A stretch of 64,000 nucleotides of DNA from Cardiocondyla obscurior (GCF_019399895.1 NC_091879.1:3303001-3367000); one strand, 5' to 3'. Counted from the stretch's first letter, positions 36,137-48,438 are shown. Notes: generated by a model from the letters alone, not told the origin. Made by a program: numbers and translations.

Positions 36137-39100
36137 GAAACCTAACTGTGTGTGCGTTGATTCAACTGTTATCATTTTTTAATTTTTTTACATTTGGTGA
36201 ACATTTATTTTATAGAAAACTGAGCAAATTGGCGTTTATGCAATTCAAAGTTTTATTTTTTTCAAGACGCTGCCTCACGAAACCTGCAGGTCACTCTTCC
36301 AACCTTGTGTACCGTTTCCTTCATTAACATTGCATCAGTCCAATCCTTCCTCGTCCAGTTCAGGTATTTTTTATACGTTCTGTTTTTTTGACAAAATGAA
36401 ATTAATGTAGTTTGAAATATATAATTGACAATTACTCATTGCGAATAATTTGTATCACACATTTATAAAAAAAAAACAGGTAAAAGAAAAGAAATGATAA
36501 ATTAAAGAGGCTGCTTTCGCAAGTACGATGACAGCGTGTGCAATCGTCGGCGATTATTTTAAAAATTCATTGCTGAAGCTTGCAAGAGCTCCCAACGACA
36601 CATTTGCATACAACAGGAAGTGCACCGCGGGAAACCCGTCGTCTCGTCTCGTATCGCACCTGTAGACCATGAATAACGCGCTACAGCTGCATGTCATATT
36701 CGCAGCGGCATTAATTTGTCGCTTGCCCACGATACTTCTATTGATAAGTAATGGTACGTTTAATTTTTATTTGTTTGAACTAATGCGAAGTTTCCCGCGT
36801 TCAATCTTAATGCAAAACTCGTTCGAGTTTTGATAAAAATGATCAAACGATTGCTGGTTCTTTTCAAGATAATTTCGCGCTAAATAATTACATTAAGTAA
36901 TGCAATTATTTTTTGAAGAAATAAAGTATATAAACATCCGATGTAGCTAGCATATTTAAATAAGGGAACAGCAATTTCTTAATTGTTTTTTTCAACAATT
37001 AGGATTTCTTTTGATTTATTATTATAATTATTGATCACATAACTTTTATCGCCCTCAATCAATCTTATACAAACGGAAATCGAATTTGGCATGCCTTCGC
37101 GAAAATATTCGCTCTGCTGCACCTTTCTCGCTCTCAATTTGCGCGCGCGTTTCTTATTTCCTCGAGAGCGAGAGAAATTCGCAGACGGAGATGGAGAACG
37201 ACTGAAAAACGCAAAGCGCGATTGGAAGGGAGAGCGATGCTGGGGTCCAGATCGAGGTTGAGCAAGGAGGAGTGAAGGGGGAAGGGAAGAGAGAGAGATG
37301 AGAGAAGGAACGACGCGTGGAAGATGCCGCGAGGATTGCGCACCTGGTCCTCTCTCCCGGCTTTCGCGGCGACGCCTGCGAAGGTGCCAGAGGACGGGGG
37401 GACCGAGCAGCGGGAACGAGAGGACCTCTCAGACGTGGCCTGTCCCCCCTTTCGGCGAATTGGGGGCGGTAACGAGTGGAGGCGCGCACCAAGTCCGCAG
37501 GCGCCGGAAACGGGTGCTCGACTTGCGCGTCGTGTACAGCACCCGTCATCCCTTCCGTTTCGCAGGGCTCATTGTGCGAGAAACACGCCCCACCGTCGCG
37601 ACGGCGTACGGCCTCCGGAAGTGACGAAATCGTGCCAGACGCTCGCGAGAGCTGGCCTGCCACGTGCGGCCGCGTGCCCTTTGAGTCCGTCATCGATGGT
37701 CCCTTTGACCGCTGGTTCACGTTGCCGATTGCGACCGTAATCTTAACTGACCCCTTATTCGATTTATCATTATAGTTATGACTTATTAAACTGCGATTAT
37801 CAAAGGACTAGATGATATTTTTGAAACTTTATGAAAAAACAATGCATCGCATGAATCGTATATAAAATTTAATTTTCAAATAAAAACTAACTTTTGTAAT
37901 TCTTCAGTTAATTCAAAAGCCTCGTCTCTCCATAGCGAGATGATGTGATTAAAGAACACGACGTTCGAAAATCATAGAAATATCATTTAGCTCTATTCGA
38001 TACACGCGTTCTATGTGATTACTGAAGCTAAAGCTCAAAACCGCGTTGCATACATAATACTTCTAAAAAATTAAATATAAATTTCCAGCGAGGCGCCGTT
38101 GAACAATCCAAGACGTTGTTCCTCTCGAGTTCGCTCTCCCACATTCCTTTCATACTTTTTGGAGCTTTATCTGCACTTCGCGCGCGTTTCTTATCCGTCG
38201 CTGTTAAGCTCGCCTGCGTTTATCCGTGCGTTTTCTCCCACGGGTCTATATCCATGACATTACCCTTCTCGGTTCGCGCAAAGTATCGTCGACAGTTCGC
38301 CGGTAACGGCACTGCCGAGCGTTTCCATTTCTATGCAGCAGAATGGAATGGAGTTCAATGACTCGAAAGGGGCCCGGGGAGAAAAGGGAACAAGGAGAGA
38401 GGGCGGCGGAGGCGTCTTTCGCGGGATTGACTGCGGGTGGACGAGCTCGGGGCGAGCTTTCACGCGCGTGAGCTCGCGCGTAAGTAGGAAAACGCGCCGC
38501 GGATGCGATGGAAAGCACACCAGAGAGACAGAGGCGGAGCTTTCATCGCATCCACCTACAAGCCCACCTTTCGCGGGAGCCGTGTCGTCCGGTCCCAGGT
38601 TTCCCGGACCTTTTCCGCAGCCGTGCTCGTCTCCCTCTCCTCTCTCCTTCTCTGTTTCTATCTCTCCATCTTGCTTTTCCATTTTTTAGTTGCCACCACC
38701 ACCTCTGCCTCTGGGAGTGGACCTGATGTTTTCCTTCATCGACTGCCTCACAACGGTAATGGTGAATCCGCACCAGCCAGCCGGGTTTCGCAGTCTACCT
38801 ACTTCAGAACACGCCTGTGGGGAGACAGATATGTGAAGACACCTGGGAGTGGCAGATAAAAATGTTAAACAGGACACGCGGCTATTAGATCCAGCGAGTA
38901 TGACGAATGATCGGATTAGTCTTGAAATAACGGCAGGACTCGAGCAAGAACTGGACGGCGCTGGAGAACATCGCCAGGACTTCGAGGCAGAAACGCAGCA
39001 GCGCGAGATTATGAAAATGCGACGGACATTGTTGTAAAGACCGTCGTAAGTGTCTAGCTAATTGCCGCGTAAAAATTCAATGCGATTGAAATTTAGAAAG

Positions 39101-40042
39101 ATTTGTAGTGCGAAATGCTGTTCTGAAAATTGTACCCATTCAGTTAGGCACGACCGGAGACGACGCGCTCTCTAATAGCGACGATTAGGCATCGATAAGT
39201 AGTACAAACAACTGATCTGCGTCGACCGACTTCCTCGTTTGCGCTCGTGACAACGTTATTGTAATGTAAACGCGTTATCGTGTCGAAAGGAAGCAGGCGA
39301 GGTCCATAGAAACTTTTTCTCGCACGAGAACCACCAAGCCACCATCTTGCCATGGTTTCGTCGCTCTTGCACCCCAAAATGCACCCCGGCTGCGCCGCAA
39401 GCTCTTTCCCTCCCTCTCTCTTGGGAGGGAAATCCGGAGATCCATACGGAACGCGAATACCGGGCCCCACCTTCGTTGCCACTTTAACCACCGCCGCCTC
39501 CTCCACTTCCGTCTTCACCGCCTTCACTTCCGCCAGCCGCCCCTCGCCCATCACGCGCTTCGAGAACTCCGGGTGCGCCATTTTGCACGACTCTTTTTTT
39601 TCCCGCAAGGTCTACGGTGACCTTTTCGATCTCCCTTCGTGATCCCAGGTTCCACTTCCTCCGCAGCTTTAATCAGAGTCTAACCCCTGCGACGAGAGGA
39701 CGGTCGCACGAAGACAAAAAACGGAAATTAAACGTTATACATTCGCAAAACTCACGCGTTTAGCATATATTTTTAAGAGCCGCTTTCTTCCTTCCCTCGC
39801 GCGCGACATCACACACGATTTTGTTGGAAAATTATTAACCGAATCCTTTCTAGATTCTCGTTAAAGAGATTACGCTTGTCGAAATACTATTTTGTTTTTT
39901 TCTCTATTAATCTAAAAATAGATAAATATCTCGTACGTACCTTACGTATCTTCTTCGGCGAGCCTGTTTAAATCGGCGATTCGAGAGGGAGAAATAACTT
40001 GTGACAATGCAACATATACTCAGTTGTATATTCCATGATCGT

Positions 40043-40048
40043 TTTATT
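40043..40048 (-). terminator. Possible RNF220 polyadenylation signal
   Basis: TTTATT on the + strand reads AATAAA on the minus strand, about 0.85 kb past the RNF220 stop. AATAAA is common by chance in AT-rich DNA, so this is only a candidate. Confidence 0.2.
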
Positions 40049-40902
40049 TCGATTACAGAACAGCGATCGGGAGGACTTACTTCTCTTCTTGATCCGTTTA
40101 GTGTATTTACATTTCGCTTGTGCATCGCGGGAGACGGGTTTGGTGATCATCTAAAAGTTCTTGTAATTATACGAAAACGGCGAGCGTCGGAAAGCCGATC
40201 ATCAAGAAACGAATGCGTTTTCGAAGGGCAAAAGATGCCGTGGATCCCACGCAAATAATTCAAAAGTAAACGAAAAAGTCACACAGCCGATCGGCTTTCT
40301 CTCGCATCGTCCCTTCGCGTAAAATCTTAAAGATTCCTTAATTGTCGTTGGCAAACGAAGATATTGTAGAGCGCTGCGCGTCTCGCAGTTTTCTCGCGAA
40401 CGATCTCCGTCATACGTTTAATCCGAGTGCATATATTAGGTTGTACACTTATAACACTTTACTGAATAATAAACAATTGTTTCAGACGTCTATACGAGAA
40501 GTTTGTGAAGCCGTTGGAGGCGTTAAATCTGAAAGAACGGAACAATTGGTTGTGAAAATTAACCGCAATGAAGAAATAGCGCGGTAAGAGCTTGCAGAAC
40601 AACTTGACGGCTCCGAATGAATTCTGAATGAACACGTCGATCGTTGTAAACGCGCGGAACTACGTCAGGTGAGACTCCTGGAGTGACGCTCGGCTGGCGA
40701 TTGTTAAGAACTAACGGAGTTAATTTACTAGCTCTAAGATGCATGAACGTACACACTAGAGAGTTAATTTACGTAACGCAGAGAAATATACAAATATTTA
40801 CAGGGGGCCCGGGCGCTCGCTGATAACGTTGCCTGGCCGATTCCGGATTTCCGGGACGGCCGATTGGAGAACGCGGCTCTTGAGACGCCGGGGTCGACTC
40901 GT

Positions 40903-40974
40903 TCACATGTAGATGCGCCGAAGATCGGACGGCGACGTTATCATGTTGCATTGCGGACACAGCTTCTTCGCACC
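40903..40974 (-). CDS. RNF220: RNF220 last exon: end of RING and stop
   Basis: Encodes GAKKLCPQCNMITSPSDLRR, then IYM and TGA (23 residues). CPQC supplies the last zinc-ligand pair of the RING. On the minus strand the acceptor reads TTTCAG; the exon is phase 0. Confidence 0.93.
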   Translation of the reverse strand, partial: GAKKLCPQCNMITSPSDLRRIYM

Positions 40975-43577
40975 CTGAAACAACGGAACTTTATTTCTCA
41001 ACGAGCCTCGGACGCCCGCCGGAACTCTCCGCGAACTTGGAGAATGAACCCCGAACGCGTTGTAAAATGAATGAAATGGGCAATCAACACTCACCAGCGT
41101 ATGCAGCCAGCATTGCTCGCAGTGCACGTGCCAGCAACAAACCGAGGTAACTGGCTTTTTATACTGTTCCTGAAACGGAGAATTTATTCGCGTTCGAGAA
41201 AAGTTGAATAAGATAATTGACGGTGTCGCATTTTTACCGCTAATTAAGTTAATATATTTCGAAAATAACTTTAGGGTTTGTTTTATTTTTTAATTTCGGT
41301 TTAAATTAACAAAATAAATTAATGCGATTTTATATATTCGCGGCCTTTACGTAAACGACATTTTTATCGGGATCGTCAAGTATTCCCGCCGTTCATTCAC
41401 CGATAGCGATCGTGGATCGATAACGCCTTTAGGTGAATCGCGCATTGGAGCCAACTTCATACGAGCCGTAGTTCGCTATAATGTGTGACCGCCCTTAATT
41501 TTACTGCCGCCATTTTGCGATCAAGATCGGCGTCTTATTTCGTGCGGCGAGTTCGAGCGCGGTTCTCTTGCATGGTACGCGGACCTGCAACAAAGTGCAG
41601 CGAGTCCGAGGACAAAGCCACATCGAGAACGGGAACACCGAGAGGCGATTACGGGTAAAGCTTTTTCACTACTTGGTTAATTCAAATACGTGCGGCGTAT
41701 TAGCGAATAATTCATCTCGTCATCTAAATATTTCCCGACTGCCGCCAGCGGGAAATCGCGGTCGAATTTTACGCGTATTTTATACGTCGCCGGAATTATT
41801 TACGAGTTGCGAAACATGCGTTTTCAGATCACGAACGAAACGCGATGAAATGATATATATATGTATATATATGCATGTATATATACAATGTAATATTACA
41901 GGAATGTAATAATGCAAAATGCGATAAAGCGCGCCGTTTTCCAGCTTATTTTTCGCATGCTTAATTTGATTTTTCACAATATTAAAGCCAGCAAGTTATC
42001 CATACACGATCCGGTGAACTAATTACGGTGACTCAATTACAACTACATGCCGTATTAACGTTCAAAAGTTAATCGGCGCAATTTTTGTGTCCGATAATCG
42101 TTGTCGGAGAGCGAAACCTAATTTTTAATATTACGCCCCACGATCCGTTTGTTCATTTCGTCAAACGATATAATATTTTTCAGATAGAACGCGATATGAA
42201 AAGCTCGACTTATTCGTAATCGATCGACTTACCATGCAGATGAGACACTTGAAGGGTTGCCCGCGCATCTCGGCCTCGAGCTCGCGGATACGGCCGCGAA
42301 GGGCCTCGACGACGGGCGTATCGCCATCTCTCCTGGGCGACGTGGAGGCACCCTCGTCGGGATCGTTTTGCTGGGCACCAGGCGTCCCGGCGCCCGGCTC
42401 CGGCTTCACCTCGACCAGGCCCTGTGTTGTGAGACCTGGGTCGGGAGTCAGCTGTTGCGGCGTGTGCGGCGCGTTCGGTGAGATGACCGCTTCGCGAAGC
42501 GCGTCCCGTTCCTTCTGTTCCCGCGGCGTACCGTCGACCCGCGGCGCGACCACGTCCGCTTCGGAATACTGTGCGGGTCCAAACTCGGCGGCGTCGTCAC
42601 CGTCGACCACCAGGTCGACATCCTCGTCCTCTTGGTTACCACCTCCGCCTCTGCCACCGCCGCGGTTGGTCGAGGAAGTCGCGAGGCCCGCAGCTACACG
42701 AACAGAGAAGCGTGAGTCTCTTAGCGTGTTTCATTACTACTCGCGAAAGTAAATTGAAGCTTGAAAAGAAGCTGGGGGCACGTTGTATGCGTTTAACAGC
42801 CGCAGATTTAATTCAATTTACGAGTTCCGCGCGTGTCGTAATAAACGCGGGTAATTTAGCGGCGTAGATCGACTCACCGGAGAATCCACCGACGAGCATG
42901 GACGTGGCGCGCACCCTTGTTTGGCCAGCCCACTCGTATTCCTCGTACTCGGGATCACCTTCGACGTCAACCTCTTCTTCGTCGACGTTTGCATTCTGTC
43001 CGGCCGGGTTCCCATTGTTCTGCTTGTTCAAACATCGGTCAACGTGCTGGTTTAACTCTTCCGGGGTACCTGACAGCCGTTCGCTACAAACTGGACAGGA
43101 TGCTTCGTCTGCTTTCCGCTTTCGGTTTTTAATGCGTATTCTGGCCTGCACAGAAAGAAGTAACGCGCGTCCATATTATTAAGCGATATTAGATTAAATT
43201 ATTATGTACGATATCTATTGTAATTTATTATAATAATAAAATCTAATAATAAAATCATAATACTATAATATAATTGTGATTGTAGATGGAAGAAACGTGA
43301 CGAACCTGTCGGTTGGCCTTGATCCTTTTGTACGTCTCCCATCTACCCTGAGGGGTGCCATCCGCCGCCGACGGGGCATGCAACATCGGGCCATGGGGAT
43401 GGTCTTGGGGATGTGTCGGCGGCAAGGTCGACCTCGAGGGTCGAGGCCTCGAAGACGCTGAGGAGACCTTGTACAATCGATCGAGCTCCTGGGCAAAATG
43501 TTGCTCGAGCTCCTGCGGTCTCACCGTCACTCCGCACACCGGACAGCAAGACGGATCCGAGGGGAATTTCTTCTTGC
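40903..43577 (-). CDS. RNF220: RNF220-type RING E3 ubiquitin ligase, five 3' coding exons (N-terminus not found)
   Basis: In transcript order the exons are 43577-43306, 43145-42878, 42693-42233, 41169-41095 and 40974-40903, with GT-AG junctions and matching phases. They total 1,148 nt, or 381 residues plus stop. Features in order: a CxxC...H zinc-binding motif (CCPVCGVTVRPQELEQHF), a basic segment (RIRIKNRKRK), a second zinc motif (CPVCSERLSG...NQHVDRC), an EYEEYEWAGQTRVRAT block, an acidic low-complexity stretch, a coiled-coil-like ELEAEM segment, and a C-terminal RING (CLIC, CWHVHCEQC, CPQC). The RING at the extreme C-terminus ending DLRRIYM and the EYEW block identify RNF220. Family members ubiquitinate nuclear targets and act in Wnt and Hedgehog signalling. 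The N-terminal portion found in vertebrate RNF220 is not recognisable in the window. Confidence 0.9.
41095..41169 (-). CDS. RNF220: RNF220 penultimate exon: RING core
   Basis: Twenty-five codons: EQYKKPVTSVCCWHVHCEQC followed by WLHTL. It holds the C-x-H-x2-C-x2-C centre of the RING that binds zinc and contacts the E2. Acceptor TTTCAG and donor CTG|GTGAGT, both phase 0. Confidence 0.93.
41170..42232 (-). other. RNF220 intron within the RING-coding region
   Basis: A 1.06-kb intron separating CLICM from EQYKK. It contains an AT microsatellite at about 41853-41886 and a CpG-rich patch near 41390-41600. No exon was recognised. Confidence 0.6.
41853..41886. repeat. (AT)n microsatellite with ATGT steps
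   Basis: An alternating AT/GT purine-pyrimidine run inside the RNF220 intron. Confidence 0.75.
42233..42693 (-). CDS. RNF220: RNF220 exon: acidic linker, coiled-coil segment and first RING cysteines
   Basis: About 153 residues, starting AGLATSSTNRGGGRGGG. It runs through DEDVDLVVDGDDAAEFGPAQ and a Pro/Thr/Gly-rich stretch, then ALRGRIRELEAEMRG, and ends FKCLICM. The VDGDD and QYSEADVV segments match vertebrate RNF220. Phase 1 at the start, phase 0 at the donor (ATG|GTAAGT). Confidence 0.92.
42878..43145 (-). CDS. RNF220: RNF220 exon: second zinc motif and EYEW block
   Basis: About 89 residues. RIRIKNRKRKADEASCPVC begins a C-x2-C ... H-x3-C zinc motif, with NQHVDRC completing it. It is followed by an Asn/Gly-rich spacer, the acidic EEEVDVEGDPEYEEYEW and AGQTRVRATSMLVGGFS. 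Acceptor GTGCAG, donor TCCG|GTGAGT, phase 1. Confidence 0.93.
43306..43577 (-). CDS. RNF220: RNF220 exon: first zinc motif (5'-most exon found)
   Basis: About 90 residues, beginning KKKFPSDPSCCPVCGVTVR and continuing LEQHFAQELDRLYK, a Ser/Pro-rich spacer and RWETYKRIKANRQ. The exon starts in phase 1 after a TTTTCAG acceptor, so at least one more coding exon lies upstream (to the right). Human RNF220 has the same order: a KKK run, a CPIC finger, and a VRANRQ motif before a basic stretch. Confidence 0.92.
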
Positions 43578-46500
43578 CTGAAAACAGAAGAAATTTAAAT
43601 TAAGATAGCCGTTCGACATCGAGTGCGTTTCTTGTACTTAAGAATTATTATTTCGTATTAATGCTTCGTCGGAATTTCACATTTTCACGTCTCTCAATTA
43701 TAATCGCATCAAATTACAACTCTAAGAGCAATTTTAATAAATTTTCTCCGACAAACGGCGGACAAGTGTCATTATGGTAATGTGCATTGCTCACTGTGCG
43801 TCAGTAAAAAGGGCTGTCTCTAAAGTATAATAATTTTCAATAAGGAAGAAAACGCAAGATGAAAAGAAAGAAAGATATTTTTTTATTCGTCAATTAAACG
43901 TATTTAAGAGACGCCTTTGATGTCCTCGGAAGTGAGGATTTAGATGTCGTACACGCCCGAGGAACGGGATCACCGGGGGCAGTCTCCTCTTGGAAGACGT
44001 CGTCTAACACGATTTAAAAAGTATTCAACTCGCGTCGTAATTACTTTCCGCGGACTAGTCGAGCCGTCGAGACGCGCGCGTCGCATTAAGCCCAGAAACG
44101 AGCCGCGAAACGAAAACCACCGTCGCAGGTCAACGCGGTCCGGCTCGTTTACTCGCAATTTATTGCCCCGTAAAACTGTAAGTAAAAGGGGAAAGAAAGG
44201 AAAGGCGGAAAGGCAGCCGAAGGGAAGTAGGAGGGAAAGGGGACGGAGGAAAAAGCGCGGCGCAAACGGCCGCGTGGCCGCGGTAATCCAGCGGGATACT
44301 TCTGTCCCAACGCACTCTGACAGGAATGCATAATTAATTGCGAAAGCCTGTCGCCGCCTGCGCCCCGCCGACTCGCAAGCACGGCCGTCGAAGTAAATGC
44401 ATAAAACTTATAGGCGAAGTTCGCGGTGCCGACGTGCCGGATTCCTTCGGTTGATTTTAATTACGCGTTAATCGCTCGTACCTCAGCGCGGCTTCATAAC
44501 GTCGCCGGCTCGCCGGAGAAATACCGAGGGCTTTTATATGGCGGTAAATATTTATTGCGAGACGCGATAACCGCGGCCGGAGGAGGCACGAAACCGAGAT
44601 TGCGATCGTGACGCAGCCTCCGATGCATCCGTCAGCTGTATGCCACTGAGAGTTTTATTTTGACGGTTTATCTCGAAAAAGCGCGACGCTTTCGGGCGCT
44701 CTGAGACGTCCGAATGTGCTTGAGTCGTCGAATCTTAAATTGAAATCTACGCGATGGCACTTTTAGGGATAATGCCGCAATGCGGTCCGAATTTATCGAC
44801 TAGGTAATTATTCGGAAGCGATTTATAGACCGAACGCGGCGAACGTGCGTCATACATTGTAATTTACGCCGAAAGGCCTGAAGAGAATTCCGCTTGTATC
44901 GTATTACCTATGTGTCGTGCCATCTTTATGATCGTTTGAAATTGTACCTTGATTTACATACCGCTGTAATAATAATGTGAAAATTTATCGAATGCACTAA
45001 ACTTTCTGTTTCTTAATAACAGAAATTAATTTACAAAAAAGCGCACGGACAATAATTATGTATTCCCGACACGTCGAACTATGTATGTATGTATGTATGC
45101 ATGTATGTACTTCGAATAGTTCTCGGATTGTCGCCGTTTCAAAATTAGTCTTGTTACCTACACAACGAAACCTTTCAGTTGCACTTCCATTTGTAATAAT
45201 AAATTGCTCTTCGTCTGCTGCAAACGACCGTAAATAGATTGCATAGATTGACGAGCGATATCGCGGAAATCTAGTTAGGCAGGCATGTCTGCTTTTACGA
45301 TATCGATGTCAAGACGAGTGGTAAATCAAATTATCACGTTCAAAAACGCGTTTTCCTTCCGGTGATAAACACATCAGCCGAAAGCCTTAATTAGCATGCG
45401 GTTGCAATTTTCAAAGCGTTTTTGCTTTTTAACGAGATTTCTCGATTACATCATGTCGATGCTCATTAAAGATATTCTTTTAATAATAACTTTTTAACTA
45501 GGAACCGTTATTTTTCTCTCGTTTATTTTTAAATACTGATATTTTATTTGCATATAAAACTGTGTTATGTATAAATTAATCATAATTATTCTGCAAAATT
45601 TTCCCAAATTTTATTAAAGTCTTCTCCAGTAATCTGATGATTACTATCGCAGACTAAACATGTACTGTATTAAATAATATTTTATTAATTCATAATTGCA
45701 CCGTGCTTGGCATCGAATGTAAAATACTGCCGATTATAAAAAATAGAAAGAAAATTATAAATTCCGAAAAAAATAATACCTACCGACAGGAATTCCGTAG
45801 AGAGTACGAAAATAAACGTGCTACTGAGTGTTCGCACCTGCCGCTATTTTTCCGACGGTAAATGACGTCGTTTCAAAAAATAGAGAGAACTTGCGAAATA
45901 ATTATCACGAGTTCGAAGGATTTGTTTCGATCTCTTATTAATTACATACTATTCTATATTAATAAAGACTCTAGAATATCCGATAATAAAATATTAATGA
46001 ACGAGCCGATAAAAAAAGAAAAAAAGGGAACATGACAACATAAAAAAAAAACAGATTATCCTGTAAACCTTTTTTATTTTTTTATCACAATTTTTTATAT
46101 TTTAAATATAACTCAAAGGCGATCGGCTCAGCGTTCGGTTTAACAAAAGGCGTCTATAGCCATAAGGGTTTGATTGCGACAAATGTTTTACGTCAACATG
46201 GCAAAGACAAGGGATATCCCTCGCCCTCACAAATCTTGACCCTCAAGGGTCGACTTGTAAAAATAGACGACGGACTCGCGATGTTCCCGCGACTTCCGGA
46301 AAAAGAGAAGACGGCTTGTTTAGATGTCATGCACATCGGAATTTTTAAAAGAAACCCATTTTATTATTTCAACGTAGAACTACGTTATTTTTTTATAATA
46401 TTTTATACGACTAGACACTGTAAACCACGCGGGCAATTTGCTGTCGCTTAATTTATTTACAGTGCGTATTATTTATTCTTATTTCCTTTTACAGTAGATA

Positions 46501-46839
46501 CGTTAAAAGAAATTGTTATACGTTTAATAATTTTTAATAATGAACTACGGATGCACGCGCGCATCTTATATGATACTTTAAATGCTTTCCGGTTTTTTAA
46601 ATGTAATTTAAATTTATTTATACTCGAACAATAATTATATTACAATCTGTAAATTAATAATGTACAGTACAAATGACTGATCTAATTGATAAGAAACGGA
46701 ACGTATCCGCAGGTCATAAATTCGTCATACATTTGTGTGAATATTCGGCATAATATTCAGAATAATATTTCAATAATATTCAGCTTGTAAATTTGTTTTA
46801 CAGTACTTTGAACTTATGTAAGGTAAGCTCCGTAGTCAA
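43578..46839. other. Region upstream of RNF220 visible exons
   Basis: Probably RNF220 intron. It includes a GC-rich patch at 43940-44400, an ATGT microsatellite and AT-rich DNA. No RNF220 N-terminal exon or other gene was recognised on either strand. Confidence 0.5.
45081..45109. repeat. (ATGT)n microsatellite
   Basis: About seven ATGT units with one GC interruption. Confidence 0.85.
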
Positions 46840-47191
46840 TGGTATACGTGCCTCGAGCACCTTCCTTCCCCCCACTCCTGCGCCTCACTCGACCGTGTGA
46901 AGCAGCGCACGCAGTACGCAGTCGACGAGAGCGCTTCACAGAGCATGCAGTAACTAACCGAGGGAGCGTCGTACGAATCGAAAGGTAGTTATATTCGGCA
47001 TATACAGCTCATCTCTATCACGAATTAGCCTTTGCGATTGACGATATATACGTGAAGCATCGATACGAAGCCAGTACTTGTCTGGGAATACTTTTACGAT
47101 CATTCGCCACGTGGCTCCCTTACTGCGCGTTTTACTTGCCCGTTCTTCTCGTCGCATTCGATGGCCCTAGCAGTTCTTTCTCTAATTACAG
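46840..47191. repeat. Tandem repeat unit A (divergent, 5' partial)
   Basis: First copy of a roughly 370-bp tandem unit. It has a divergent exon-like part ending in GAAAG|GTAGTT at 46984, then an intron-like part. Its last 70 bases are essentially identical to those of unit B and end in TCTCTAATTACAG. Confidence 0.8.
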
Positions 47192-47564
47192 GTAATCCGA
47201 GAGATGTATTATCGTCGCGAATATTACTGGAGCAAGCCGCGGCTAGTGGCGTACGTGCCTCGCAAGTGCTCCTTCCCCTGCCCCCGCATGTCCGATTCGA
47301 CTGCTGGAGCAAAACGCGCAGTATTCATTAGGTCGAGTATCGTACGAAGCAAAAGGTAGGTTTATATTCGGCGTACACAGCTTATCGTTATCACGAATTA
47401 GCTTCCGCGATTGACGATCTTTACGCGAAGCATCGATATGAAGTCAGTGCTTGTCTCGGAATACATTTACGATTATTCGCCACGTGGCTCTTTTACTGCG
47501 CGTTTTACTTGCCCGTTCTTCTCGTCGCATTCGATGGCCCTAGCAGTTCTTTCTCTAATTACAG
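47192..47564. repeat. Tandem repeat unit B (373 bp)
   Basis: It begins GTAATCCGAGAGATG. A 164-nt exon-like segment (47192-47355) ends at AAAAG|GTAGGT, followed by a 209-nt intron-like segment with a strong acceptor. Unit C matches it base for base over the first 43 nt and closely over the exon-like part. Confidence 0.88.
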
Positions 47565-47951
47565 GTAATCCGAGAGATGTATTATCGTCGCGAATATTAC
47601 TGGAGCAGGCCGGGGCTAGTGGCGTACGTGCCTCGCAAGCGCTCCTTCTCCTGCCTCCGCATGACCGGTTCGACCGCTGGAGCAAAACAGGCAGTACTTA
47701 CGAGGTCGAGCATCGTACGTAGCAAAAAGTAGGTTTATATTCGACGTACACAGCTTATTATTATCATCAGCTAGCTTCCGCGATTGACGACCTTTACGCA
47801 GAGCATTGTTATAAGTGCTTGTTTCAGAATAGTTTTACGATCATTTATCACGCGACCGATTTACTCTTTCGTCTTTTACTCACACGTTCTTCTCATCGCG
47901 GACGTCCGAGTCTATTCCGTGTTATTTAACCAACTCTTTTTCTGATTGCAG
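47565..47951. repeat. Tandem repeat unit C (387 bp)
   Basis: The 164-nt exon-like segment (47565-47728) has exactly the same length as in unit B and ends at CAAAAA|GTAGGT. The intron-like half has drifted from B but keeps the pyrimidine tract and ends TTCTGATTGCAG. Confidence 0.88.
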
Positions 47952-48438
47952 ATAAAAATCCAGAGAAAGTGTTATCGTCGCCGATATTATTCAACTAACG
48001 AACCGCAGCCGATTCGTCTTTCTCGTAAGTGCCGCTAGTTTATCGGTCGATTTTTTTGTGCGAATGTTCCTCGCAATTGTAAAGTCACGGTTACGGTTGT
48101 CATTAGTTTCCTGTGCGCGGAAGGATGGCTCGTCACGTCCCATCTGGGAGGAGGAGGAGGCCCAGGAAGGGCATCATACCTCGGCGGATCATCCCAAAGG
48201 TAAATATAATTTTTGCTTCCACAAAATTGCATTACAATTGAAAGTCTTTCGTCTTTTACCGGGATTGCTTTTCCATTTCGATAATAATTAGAAATAATAG
48301 AAAATTGTATAATGAACAATTAAATAAGTCGCGTGAGAAGTATTGTTTTAAATATTTAGAACGTTCCTATAATCAAAATTTTATTTGTGTTACAGGTATC
48401 ATCGCAAATGCAGAAATCCGCTGCTGCGCATCGAACCG
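47952..48438 (+). ncRNA. Module copy 1: exon-like segments 47952-48024, 48107-48199 and 48396-48438
   Basis: Segment one begins ATAAAAATCCAGAGAAAG, a diverged form of the unit B/C start, and ends at GTAAGT. Segment two contains a GGAGGAGGAGG core and ends CCCAAAG|GTAAAT. Segment three follows GTGTTACAG, contains TCCGCTGCTGCGCATCG and ends at a GTGAGT donor. The last two pair with the segments at 58408-58707. Confidence 0.45.

Larger units (their letters stand above)
34824..40902. other. Intergenic region between convergent filamin and RNF220
   Basis: Contains the filamin 3' UTR at the left and probably the RNF220 3' UTR at the right. Between them are an AT-rich stretch to about 37080 and GC-rich patches at 37130-37740, 38100-38880 and 39140-39640. 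The patches hold overlapping open frames on both strands with no domain or consistent splice structure, so I do not call a gene. Confidence 0.5.

Noticed and set aside
47100..47685. Two related 70-codon minus-strand open frames (47100-47312 and 47473-47685)
   Set aside because: They mirror the tandem duplication. Differences between the copies change amino acids at many sites, with no sign of protein-level constraint.
47411..47722. A 103-codon + strand open frame running across a tandem-unit boundary, with a signal-peptide-like MALAVLSLITG
   Set aside because: It reads through the intron-like part and the acceptor. The hydrophobic run is the pyrimidine tract, and the frame stops just before the donor.
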